Source of the DNA: Ramazzottius varieornatus
Lineage: Eukaryota; Tardigrada; Eutardigrada; Parachela; Ramazzottiidae
Reading direction: 5' to 3'
DNA: 64,000 nucleotides
NCBI GenBank assembly: GCA_001949185.1
Contig: BDGG01000004.1
Coordinates: forward strand, 986,278-1,050,277
The translations under genes were made by a program, and so were the position numbers. Positions 12,884-24,600 of the stretch are shown piece after piece; position 1 is the stretch's first letter; every line of letters starts with the position of its first letter. The notes below the pieces were generated by a model. That model searched no databases, was not told the origin of the DNA, and worked only from the letters and a program-made list of their open reading frames with translations.

Positions 12884-15040
12884 TCATATCCATTGCTCGA
12901 CAGTGTTGGCGGAAAGATCTATGAGCCTCCAGGCTGCGTGGGGATCCAGCACGTTTTGATCCCGACAAAGGACCCACACGTACGTCGTCCGCATAACCTT
13001 ATCCTGCAATTAGACATTCCTCATAAAATACTGTTCTAGTTCTCACGAACAAAACCGATCGAAAGTGACACTTACTGGATCGCCTTCGACGACTTTACCA
13101 TCCTTATCCTTAACGGACATGATCGACTGTGACTGAAAACTGATGACCAGCACCGGGCCTTGTTCCATCATCTTGGCGGCGAGTAGCTCCACGTTACTGA
13201 TGTCCAGTACTCTGGACTCGTAATGGTATCCCAGGGCTAAAGAAAGTAAAACAGATTAAGACATTGTTGTACAAAGAAAATGACATTCTCTTACAGCGTT
13301 CGAGGGATATGCGTACCGGCTGTCTGCTTGATCGGAGTAGAAAGGACGGAGAACGGTCCGTCATAGCACCAGTCCCGCAGTACTTCCAGGTCTCCTCTCA
13401 TCATCGCTTCTAATAAGTTGGGAATAATTTCGGCATGACATTGCCTTAGGAAGGCCTCTTTGTCGAAGGAAGGGTCCACTTTGAGAATTTCCGTCAGGAC
13501 TTCAGACAGTTCCGTCTTGCTAAACAGCCCACCTGAAAAATTGCGGTAACGAATAGTAACGCGAAGAACTTTCGCAGAAGTGAGTGTCAGAAAGGAAACA
13601 ACGCTTAAAGTAACAAACACGACCGACTGGATTAGCTCTAACGGGAGTGTAGTTTTCGACAGCGATGAGTTTACCCATGAGATCTGTAATTTTGTCGGTG
13701 AGCGCCCTAGCTGATCGGACGACGGGGTTCTCGCTCTCGTCGTACTTCATCTTGAACTCGAAGAGCTTGTTGACGTAAGCGTTGTCGTTCTTGAAGCTTT
13801 CCCAGCTCTGGAACCACTTGGAGTCTTTGTGAAGCTGCAGACCGGTAGCGCTCTCGTTGGCTGCGACCGTCTTCGCTACACCTTCGCCGTCTGAGAATCC
13901 CGACAACTCGGCTCGCTTCCGTAGTTTTACTGGCGCTCTGTAAGGACCGGCTAAGGCGTTCTGCTCTAGTTGACTAGTCACAGCTTTAACACCCTGAAAG
14001 AAAGGCAGTAAGACAAGTGAAAAAAAACAACCCAGATCAACTGACGCATTACGTCACAGCGAGAACATGACAAAATACTAGGAAACTGAAGGAAGTTGCG
14101 GGGACTTCTTTGGGCTGATTCTGGACATCACAAAAACTCAGATGGTTCTAAGGAGCACAACAGTAACATAAGTACCTTAGACAATTTCCGGACAGCTTCT
14201 GCTCCGCCGAATTGCTCGCCTTGTTTGGCGATGTTCTCAGCAGCCCCTTTCGCTTGCTGGGCAATCTTGCCGGACATTTCGCCAGCCCGTTTTCCCAGTT
14301 CCGTCTTCTGGACTTCTTCCAATGTCTCGCTCAGTTTCCCCTTTAGCTCGGAGAAGCCTTTCCGTAGTACATCCGTGCCTTTACTAGTTTCGCTCTCGAT
14401 CATTTGCTATAACCACACAACACCTCAGAAATAATTTGATCGGACTATCAAATATGGCAAGAACCTTCGCAAGAATTAAATGTACGAAATTTATGGACGC
14501 ACAAACTTTTTCCTTGCGTCTTTCAGAGCCTCCGACTGTTCGAGCTTGTCCGCTTCCTGACGGAATTTCTTCAGGCTCTCCTACAAGTAGATCATGTACA
14601 CTAGTACACGGTATACTGAACCATCCTCAATCAAAGAAATTACCAATTTAATCTAAACTACACTTCCTATTCCTACCTTCATTTCCTTGTTCTTGTTGAA
14701 TTCATTCTGGATATTATCTATTAGTTGCCCAAAGAAGCCCTTCGGTGCTCCTTGAGGGTTATTTTGAGCGGCGTATCCTCGGATCTAAAAAGAGTACACT
14801 CATATTCAGATCATTAAGACACAACCAGACTGATAACCAACTTACCTGAAAGTCGTAGGGAAGGTGTCTCCTCCTTTCTCTAAAAACTGCATTGTAAACA
14901 GTAGTCCTGTACTCTGGCTGTCCGAATCCTGAGAAAGATCGGGAGGAGGTAACAGAAGATAAGGGTAAATCGTGAGGAGGAACGTTTGTTCGAAGACCGG
15001 CGACGTTCCTCAGCAGCCTCCACCGGACCTGCGCCGCCAT
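12884..15040 (-). CDS. TIMM44: TIM44, motor-anchoring subunit of the TIM23 import machinery
   Basis: Peripheral inner-membrane protein of the mitochondrial matrix that tethers mtHsp70 to the TIM23 channel. Eight exons on the minus strand: 15040-14846, 14784-14677, 14580-14503, 14406-14176, 13993-13675, 13532-13317, 13236-13076 and 13003-12884. Phases close to 475 residues; the human protein is 452. The N terminus is rich in arginine and lacks acidic residues (MAAQVRWRLLRN), as expected for a matrix presequence. The central coiled region (KNKEMK, KKFRQEADKL) binds Hsp70 in this family. The C-terminal Tim44 domain carries LHKDSKW, MKYDESENP, GGLFSKTE and WCYDGPF, and ends in AAWRLIDLSA, matching the family C terminus. 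It lies head-to-head with the Misato gene and tail-to-tail with UNC5. Confidence 0.96.
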
Positions 15041-16590
15041 TCTTCCTCCCAGATTACGCTCGTTCAGATAGACAGCTAATTCTTTCTGTCTTGTAGTCCG
15101 ATCGAAGTATAAACAGACGGAAGATTTAGCCACCGGAAGCCCAAAAAACAGCCAGAAAAATGAGTCAAAAATCCAGCAGAGAAGTCAGAAGTGGATGTTG
15201 ATTTCGTCAGATACAGTACATCCCACCATAAGGCGCTACAAACCTCGATGAAACAGATTAGTCTGACGAGCTGTCGGGTCTTTTCTATCAGCATGACTGA
15301 AATCAGCTGATTCACTTTGATTGCATAACTGGGCTGATGTCGCAGGCGGCAGTCCATCGGAGGACGGCTCCGTTCTGACAAGGACTTTTGCTGACGCTTC
15401 GCTCCGCTTAGTCAGCAAAGCCAAAGCGGTACTGAACGTTCGTACTCGTACAGACGTATTTCCGGTTCACACTTCACAGTATACGGTAGAGATTAAGTTG
15501 CCACTGCCGTTCCGTCTGCAACTGTAGCTACGGCCTTGCTCCACCCTTTCGTGACGCGTAACTACATTCTGCTTTCCGGAGCTCCCCTTATTTTCGAAAA
15601 ATAGTGTAATCGGAGTTACGGTTGGCTAGCATTGGGAAGCATGGTGGTTGCCCAACTATTTAAAGTTCTGATCAGCTGCTACGCTTATGAGTGACGTTGC
15701 AACTCATCTTAGCTACAGTGGGACTTTCATCTGGCGGTGGCAACTTAATTTCTGTAGCGTCATTCTTCACAGTGTCACCGAAGAGCTGCTAAACCTCGCC
15801 TCCATCTGAACGTGGTGAGCCAAAATGCACAATAACTAAAACATTCAGCTATCAAAATGGCGCGACACCGACTCGTGAACTAGAAACCATCGCATCGAAC
15901 ATGGTTCCGTTGCTTTTTCAAACCCCGTGGCACGCCAAGCACTCAATCAATCGAGGAACTAATGTACTGTGTTTCAGGTCCTGGCCGCCGGAATGGTAGA
16001 TTGACTGATCTTCCGGTCTAATTACACAGCGCTTTTCTATCAGGAGCAAACTCATTACGTCATGACTAAAATCGATCCCACACTGCGCCTCGGCGATGTC
16101 AATCAAGGGCTTGATCATGCACTTTGCTCACCAGCAAGGCGATGTTGAGCAGCACATCAGTGCATTCCTTCCAGTTCCGGATGATTTGGATCCCGTTTTT
16201 CTTCATCTCCAGTCGGAATCGCGGGAGCAGTTTCCATTTTATGTTGTCCCAGTCTGTTTTACAGGTGTAAGTACTACAGTGCTCCTAGCTTGCGGGGCAT
16301 CTTTCGTACTGCTTATCGGAGTCTATTCAAGTGTTTGACTGCATCAATTGAAAACACGGCCAATGACAAGTTGACAACAGTTGTTGGAAAACAGTGTAGG
16401 AAGATCGAAGGAGCACAGGACGGGATTGTCGACATCGGCCTTACGCCACCGCAAATTGAATGATATTGGAAATCTATCCCGACGTCCAGGATTTTTTTCC
16501 AGCTGACAAAGCAAGTCCAAGGTAGTGCCAGATTCAGTGAGCGAAGAAAGGAGACACCCCACACATGCCTGCATCTCCACCGGAAACGCC
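15041..16590. other. Divergent intergenic region TIMM44/Misato
   Basis: About 1.55 kb between two start codons facing away from each other, so it holds both promoters and possibly untranslated exons. Several open frames of 60-100 codons exist on both strands, including around 15076-15424 and 16096-16338. None resembles a known protein or joins either gene in phase, and I do not call them. Confidence 0.5.
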
Positions 16591-19500
16591 ATGCCTCACG
16601 AAATAATCAGCCTACAAATTGGCAATTACGCCAATTTTGTAGGCGCACACTTCTGGAATCTTCAGGTATGTTTTCTTTCACTTCACTAACCAATCGGTTA
16701 TTTTTCTAGAAGTAGATTGAAACCATCGTTATGCCACTTTGTCGCATTCGCATATTTCGACTCATTTGGATTGTTTCCCTGCAGGAAGCCGGTTTCTCCT
16801 ATAATTCTCAACAACCGACAAGTCGAGAAGTAGACGTCGATGTTCTCTATCGCGAGGGAGAAACGCTCCGAGTAAGTTTGGCAGATTTTATCCGTTTGGG
16901 AATGAAATGCATCCACCAGCCATCTTCATAGACGTGAATACATCAAGCCGTACTTTTATTGTGTTGCGCCAGTATGCGGTTTCATGAGGAACGGGTTGCG
17001 CTTTCGTTTCCGGCTTCTTATTTCAACTTATCATCCTGTAATCGTCTTAATTTTTAGGGCGAGTCAACGTTCACTCCGAGACTCGTTGTTTGTGACTACC
17101 ATGGAAGCATTCACAGTCGTCGCGCCATAGCTGGCGGTCTTTATCAAGACGACAACGAGATCCTGGACAAGAACGGTAACCGGATTGAAAGCGGCCAAGG
17201 CGAGAACACATCGTGGTACGGTACGCACTCCCGATAGTCAGCGGTTGCATATATCTTCTAGCGAGTACATGACTTCTACTTGTGGTTTCTTAATGCAGGG
17301 ATGGTACCGTCAAGGTGGAAAAACAAAATCCGGAGGAAGACGCGCCCAATCATTTCCTTCGCGAAGTCCGCGAGTCGCATGTGAGTTAACTTAGGAGTAC
17401 TTCTATTGAGTCTGTTTGCTCTCGTTTATCGGCATATTGTAGTAGAAGTGTGCCAGTATATTGATTTCTCTTTAAAGATGAATTAAGTCGTGTGTCAGAG
17501 GACATTTTAATCGAATTATTGAAAGTACGGGGAACGAGGCTAATTTAAAGTGTCTGTTATTTGCAGAAAAGAATTCCCGTGCTGCCCAATGGACTGACAA
17601 AGCGACGTCGCCATGCCGATTACGGCTTGGAAAAGAGCGTCCGAACCTGGAGCGACTTTCTGGGTGTTGCATACCATCCACGTTCTTTGTCAACCCTTTC
17701 TAACTACTGGATTAACGAGTAAGAAAAACAGACAGATTTTGCCCTTGAAAAATATTTTTCGAAAAACAAAATGGTTTTCCGGACAAATATCTTGAGCCAG
17801 ATCGTTTTCTCAAGTGGCGCACGCGTTCAGCCAATAACATTGAGTTCGTGCACCACCGAAATATCGATCTGGATCAACTCATTTGCCCACGCCCCAGTGT
17901 CAAAATATAGCTTCGATTTTCTCCTGGAAATTTCCTGTTTGTTTTTCGGCACATGGGTTCTAGTCTAGCGATGTAAATGCTCCGGCCTGACCTTGTCACT
18001 TACTCTTGACAGTTTACCGACGCCATTTGATGGCTACTCAGCTGGGCTGGAGGAGTGGCGCTCCTGCCTCAACGACTCATTACAGCAGAACAGTCTTGAA
18101 GAGTCTCTGCGGCACTTCGTGGAGGAATGCGAGAATATGGCCGGTTTCCAGTTACTTTTGGATGGTCATAACGGCTTTGGCGGGTACAGCAGTGCCTTGC
18201 TCGATCACCTCTCCGATGAATACGGCCATAAATCAGCCCTTGTCTACCCACTCTTCCCTCCCGCTCCACCGCAGTCGGTAGGTGCCTCTGATTTCGACCA
18301 TTTGTCAACTCGAATTTGCAAACCGATAAACAAAGTAGTCGAAAGTGAGAAAACTGACAAAAACTATTCCATGAAACATGGAAATATCGTAGAGAAATTT
18401 CAGTCACAGCCGTGGCTAACTCTGTGAAAATGTGAAACTAAGGAAAGATTCCACATTTCTAACGTCTTAGAATGTGTCGGTTGACAGAGTTGATCCGGAG
18501 AATGATAGAAATTTTTTTAATCTGGTCTGACATTTTGTAGGACGATGCTGAAGGTAACGCAAGGAAGGATTGTCAGGGGCTTTTCAACTACGGCCTCTTC
18601 GTGGCGAGCACAGCTTCAGGGTCTGGCAACAGTTCGACGCGCTTGCACAGTGCCTGTGTGCCGTTGAGCCTAATGAGCAAGTTAACCCGTCCACGCGAGA
18701 CTCTACCCGGTCTTCCCTTGGCACATTTCCGGCCGGATTCCTTTTACCACACCAGTGCGATCCTGGCCGGTGCCATTGATTCTTTTGGTCTTGTTTACCG
18801 TCTTTCTTCCCCTGAACGCGTTCACCTGCGCGATGCCGTGGACGCCATAACCCCACATCAACGCAAGGTGCCCTGCAATGCAAACAATTAAAAAGCACAC
18901 CGTGGAAGGATATTATGTTTTTCGCGAATATAGGTGAAAGTCGTAGATTAAATGTAACCTGTGTGTTGATTTGACAGGTCGCGGCAATGTCGACCATGCT
19001 GCCCTTTCCGCTTCGTCAGAATGACTCGTTGTTCAGCGCATTGAAAGCCATTGATGCCGAATATCTGCCGGTGACCTCCTTGACGCCACATGTCAAGACT
19101 CCCTTGATCGATTCGCAGAACCGCTGTTATTCACAAATTATGAGTTTGCGCGGTGTCCCGAGGACACGCTGGCAATGGTAAGTAATGTACCTCAGCAGTC
19201 AGTGAACACCAGACACTAATTTGAATGAAACTCAGGGGCGGAATCAATGATCATTCATTCAGTAGTTTCTGATCCTGCATGCACGTGAACCGCACGAGTT
19301 ACAGGGTTCGATGTATGCAGGTGCACGAATGAATGCATGTGTTAGTTGACCAGGAATCAGCACTCGACATGCGGCAGACTTTCGTGCACCTGCGCACTCG
19401 TTCGTCACCGTGAGTGTGGGACTCTGTGTATGCAGGTGACAAAAGCTTTACTGTCTCTTTCCCATTCGTGTTTGTATGTCTGGTATGGGATTCTTGTGGG

Positions 19501-21346
19501 AAAGGTTATCGGACAAGACATATGTAGAGAGCAAGAAGCAATGGCTTGTGGGGACCTGTGGGGGAACAGTCATTAGCTGGCTGACGACCTAGCTCCCCCA
19601 CTTCATCCACATCCGATCTATTCAGCCATGTAGACCGACTGCCAGGATGGATAAATCGATAAACCGGTCACTGTTGATTAGTCTCCATATCAATGCCTAC
19701 TTCGTTTTCTATCACTCCCTCACTGTTCGCCCAACTTATTGTGATTATTTTTAACCTCATGTCTCTTTTTCGTGTTGCAGCAGCGGCGAGGAGATCCGGT
19801 CTTATCGACTGAGCCATGAAGTGGCCAGCATGTCGGCTAATCGACTTTTCGAGGACTTTATGTCCTCATACTGCCCCAACACCTACGGGTAAATCGGTTT
19901 TTCCCAGCCATAGCCACCATCTCATCCTGTAAAAACCATGTGGATAATTTAGAAAATTTTTCGATTTGCACAGTGGGACGTGGGCAAACGATTTGAACCA
20001 GATCGTTTTCCCGGAGTGGCTCACGCTGTTAGCTATGACAATGGGACCATGCGCCACTTGAGAGCATGATCTGGGTCAGTACCGGGTGGCCATTCGTAAT
20101 TTTCACAAAATTTTTCCTTCAAAGACAAATTCCGCTTTACCTTTTCCGAAAAAGGGCTATACCCTGTTCGATACTATAATGTATGCTCCTTGTTTGATCA
20201 TATTGGATTAACACCATCGTTGAATTCCGATCAGGAAGAAAATCCTACCGAAAAAGGTGATGACGGAAAAATTCCCTCGGTCTTATTGTCAGAAACATTC
20301 TGCCATCGTGCAACCAAAAACCACAACTGGTGGTAGGAAGGATATTTCGATCGGTAAAACCCTCCGGAACAGTATTTTGAGAAGCCCGCCGAGTGGCAGC
20401 TCCGTTCACAAACGTGACAAAAATAAATTGCGAACGTGGAAACCGAGAAATTTATCCGAGATTAATCGCATCGACCGACGCCAATTTATTTTTTCACAAC
20501 GTACGAAACTCCAGAAATTTTTCAATAATCTTACTGTAAGGAGCAGTCACGCCTTCAGTCCGTTCACGATTTGGAAAAAAGTTTCGGTGGCCCGTCAATT
20601 AAGAAAGATTGCAGACGCGAAAACCAAGAGAAAATTCTCGTCTTCTCTTGACAGGTTTATTTTCTGTAAGCATACATTCGACGAGGTTGCCATCGCTTGA
20701 GCTGCTCAAAAGTCAATCCTTACTTTGATCAAGTGGTTACCGGATACTTGTAGAGGGGCAAAGGTTTTCCAGGAACCTTGTTCGCGGGGCATTTCGTTAG
20801 CAGGGACCACCATGTTGAATATCAAAATCTGTGAAAGTTTAAACTGGCTACCCGGTACAGTGTTATCCTTTTGTGGTTTACTGGCTGATTTCAGACCGAT
20901 TTCAGCTTTGAAGCTTATACTGTTATTTTCATCTTTATCCTAGGGTGGGACGCGTGACTGAGCTTCCCTGTTATACAGCGTTGCCGTTCCCACAGTTTTT
21001 CTCTCCGTCCATTTCAGAGGATGGTTTTACAGTTTCAAGTGGAAATAGAATAGAAGGTACAATGTCTCGCTTCCATCTCCGAACTCGATCACTGGGCTTC
21101 ACTGCGGAAACGTTCTAATTATATTTCGATTTTTCAGATGTTAAGAGATTACCGGTAATGGCCGGTTTACATTCAACGGATAAAGTCGCGGACCTTTTGC
21201 AAGAACTAACGACAACATGTAGTAAGACCACGCTGAACAAGTATCCACGCCTTCTGCAAAGCGGCAGCATGGAACTTGACGAATACAAGGAGTCCTTCGA
21301 GCGACTACAAGAACTTGCGGGTCGATACCGTGAAAATGATTTCTGA
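16591..21346 (+). CDS. MSTO1: Misato-family protein (MSTO1), tubulin-like
   Basis: Cytosolic/outer-mitochondrial protein of the Misato/DML1 family, with a divergent tubulin/FtsZ-like fold, needed for mitochondrial distribution and network shape. Eleven exons: 16591-16665, 16785-16871, 17058-17215, 17299-17380, 17567-17718, 18013-18277, 18541-18867, 18978-19177, 19781-19888, 20944-21056 and 21138-21346. Phases close to 591 residues; human MSTO1 is about 570. The start gives MPHEIISLQIGNYANFVGAH, which matches the family N terminus (LQLG...FVGAHWWN). Later hallmarks are RTWSDFLGVAYHPRSL, the LDGHNGFGGYSSALLD segment resembling the tubulin T4 loop, and LAHFRPDSFYHTSA. The intron between exons 9 and 10 is about 1.05 kb and contains a foldback repeat. 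It is convergent with PMS2, stop codons 288 bases apart. Confidence 0.93.
17785..17900. repeat. Foldback repeat, copy 1 (Misato intron 5)
   Basis: Left arm CAGATCGTTTTCTCAAGTGG continues into CGCACGC. The loop contains CAGCCAATAACATTG. The right arm is degraded in its core but keeps ATCGATCTGGATCAA and ends in TTTGCCCACG. Wholly intronic. Confidence 0.8.
19180..19450. repeat. GTATGCAGGTG inverted repeats in Misato intron 8
   Basis: Within the 603-base intron, CCTGCATGCACGTG near 19274 faces GTATGCAGGTGCAC near 19313. A second pair follows: CGTGCACCTGCGCAC near 19382 faces GTGTATGCAGGTGAC near 19428. The same GTATGCAGGTG arms recur in PRPF8 introns. Confidence 0.65.
19978..20090. repeat. Foldback repeat, copy 2 (Misato intron 9)
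   Basis: Begins GACGTGGGCAAACGATTTGA, then CCAGATCGTTTTC. The left core is degraded to GGAGTGGCTCACGC, while the right core is intact as GCGCCACTTGAGA and is followed by TGATCTGGGTCA. The loop contains GTTAGCTATGACAATGG. Confidence 0.82.
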
Positions 21347-21634
21347 AACTGAAGCCTTCCATTTTTTTGCTTTCCACAAAAGAGTTTTCATTTTGGTCAC
21401 AGTATTACATGTTGAAAGTTCTGTTACCGTATTGTAGTTTTCTTGTACGCAAAAGGCGCCATCTGCTTTTGGATCCAAATAGCAAAATTATTCCTTGATT
21501 GTGATTTGACAGCCTGAGGATGTACAGAAAGTAGTGAAAGGAAGACTAGAAACTTTTAAATACATCGAGACCAGACTGGAAATTACTTGGAAAGGAAAAT
21601 CACAGGTGAACTCGTAGGAACAAAGAAGGAAAGA

Positions 21635-24600
21635 CTATTCGGTGTACTTGAAATCAGAAAGGCTGAACAGATGGCGTATGGTAGGTCGACCATGTGCGCA
21701 TATCTGAAACCAAACAGGAACTGTTACCGATATCCTTCGCACAACAATTGAAGGGGGATCAGACTACGACTGTCTTTATCGACTTGTAAAGAACTGCAAA
21801 AACAACATTCATACTCACCCATGGTTCCTTGAGGAAACTCATATGCTGAACGATCTGTGAAGATACGGCGGTTTCTTTTGTTTTCGCTGTGATTTATTGG
21901 GATTATTTATAAGCTTTGCGCAATATGCTGGACTTTTATCTTGAGATGAGGTGAGATGAGATGCAACTATCAAACCTACTCTAGTCATCTGGGCACTATT
22001 CAACGAGTCGCCGATCATCACGGACTTCCGGCAGGCTTTGGAAGCCAGAGCTTGCAAGACTCTGCTCGGTCTAACGTTCATGCCCTCCGTTTCGATCAGT
22101 AGATGGATCATTTCTTTGATATCTACCGAAAGGAAACATTTGAACTGTCAAGAGCAGTGTTTAATCGTCACGCGAGGTTAGGTCGCTAAAGGTAGACTGA
22201 CCTTCAGCGCCGAGAACGTTGTCATACAAGAGGGGAGCAGCCTGTAGGCACACCCGATTAAGGACTGCGTCTTTACTTCCTGTTCAGACGACAGACTCTG
22301 ATTACCACCTGCACTCACACTGAATACCCACGCATTAATAGTCACGCTAGTCATCTCATAAGGGCAACAATGTCGTTCAATTGAATCTGCTCGAGGGACC
22401 GCGGCGTACCTTCTTCGTCCTGCTGGTGAGGTAAGACGACAAAGCTGAACCCGTTGCGGATGAAGATGGCCTCGTTCTGAAGGAGAACTGACTTTTCCGC
22501 CGGCGTCAGCTCCAGTGGCAGTGGCCTGTAAACAGACAACAAACCATGAAACGTCGAACTTTTACAACTTGGTGACATAAAACCTACACGTACTACTAGA
22601 CAAGGAACCTATTACGTCCCTATTCTACGAACCTCGGTACAGAAAGCACCGTCGGCCATTGTCACCGGGATCCGAATTCTTAAATCGTTGATTATTTCTA
22701 GCTTTTGGCCTTTTCTCGTTCTTTCCGGTGTCTTCCGGAGGATCTGTTTTTATCGCAGCGATTCGCGGCATTCGCCCGAGGACCGAATAGCCACATCCGG
22801 TCACTCCGGTATACATCGTGACAATACGTATATTTTGGGTAAGTAATGTTATGATCATCTGGTTATGATGGTACTGTAGGTATGTCACGTAACAAGCTGA
22901 CGGAAGTGACAGCACGAGGTGTACATCCATCATCCACGAAAAGAATTTTATCGACTATCGAGATTCCAGAGGATTGTCACAACTCCTGTCGCTGTTTCTA
23001 AAGTCAACAACTCTGTTTCAAGCCCCATGCTCCCGCCAGGCTTCTTCAAATACATATTGTCATGAGATAGCCTTGTGTGATGGATCATTGTTGACTCCAA
23101 CGTGATCTTGTCAAAAGAACCCTGTCGGCGGGCTGAGTGCTATCCCAACTATTCAAGATTCTTGGCAACTACCATTGTCCTGTCACCTGTAATCGCTCGT
23201 GCCACTTGATGTTCCTTCTCTCTGACACAAAATCAGATGCAATTTTCCAGCCGATTACCCGCAAGACGGCTTTCTTTACTTTTGCGTGCCAACATTTGCA
23301 CCAGGTAAGAGAAATCATTGCTACCTTTTCTGTGGATGGAAGATGCTAATCCGTACTGACCTACAGAAGAAGGAATATTTAGCGCCTCTAGTGTTTGTGC
23401 TTGCATCACCCATGCTCACGGAAATTAGCTTTGTCGCACGTCAGCACCAGGGACAATTGGTTGGAGTAAACGAGTCCATGCAAGCACGTAACGACGGCGA
23501 CTATAAATAATCGGCAGCTACTATTCCACCGCTTATTCAGCTGCACTTAAGGCTCTTCGATCTACGAGTGGTCGAGTACTCCATCCTTTGACGCCAGCGT
23601 AAAGTAGGGCCTCTTGTTCATCCCGCTCTGGAGTAAGCCAGTAGATCCGCCGATCGAGCGACAACATTGCATTGCGCATAGTAATCCTCGCTCATTACCA
23701 AGTCCACACCGATAATTCTTACCGGGAACTAACCACCGGAACCATTCCCCCTAAACTCCCAATTAGCTTCTTCGTAATGCTGCAACGTTCGAAAATCCCG
23801 GAAATTTCTTGCATTAATGGGATATTTGGGCTTATCGCGGACTTTATATTTGCGCCGTGAACCATTTTGCAAAAGCTGGAGGACTTCTAGGCTAATTTTT
23901 TTGCATTTGTAGGTGAGTTGGTTAAAGAATGGAGGAAAGCACGAGCATGTACGACGAGGCGCTTCTGAGTATACTGAACAAAGAAGGCCAAATTCAGCCT
24001 TTCTTGAATGTGATTTTCGGGTTCCTGCATCGGCGGACTGATTTCTTCAAGCCGTTAACACCTGATGGAAAGTACGGTTTCCCGCCCAATGTGGCCCTTA
24101 ACATGGTCCGGAGTATCTGCCTGCATTACGCCAACCTCAACAATAAATACTCCTCTGTCCAACTTCCGCAACAAAGCGTTCCTTCGTCTGCTTCCTCTCC
24201 AGCGACATCCACCACGACTTCTACCTCTTCTTCCAGTAACCGCAAGACAGGTAGCGAAACGCGACAGCAGTCGCTGGAAGGCCTGATCAATCAACCGAAC
24301 CTTCCGAACTGTTCCACAACGCCTTCTCTCCAGTCAAACACCGTAAGTATATCCCGCGAAGATTATGTCGTTAAGTGTGACAATTCCGACGTGGGCAAAT
24401 GGTTCGAACGAGATCGTCCTCCCAAGTGGCGCACACTTAGAGCCGATGGTAATGGGAGCGTGTGCCACTTGAAGTGAGGATTTGGTTCGGTTCATATGCC
24501 CATTTTGATATGTTAACGTGTTCTAAATTAAAGAATTAATTTTTTGTTGATTTTTGGTGTAAACAAAAGTCAGACGGTATCGATTGCTGTTTGGAAGTGT

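Noticed and set aside
20257-20700. 147-codon open frame in Misato intron 9, basic composition
   Set aside because: It lies wholly inside an intron whose flanking exons join in phase. There is no recognisable domain and no splice or promoter support. A chance open frame is the simpler reading.
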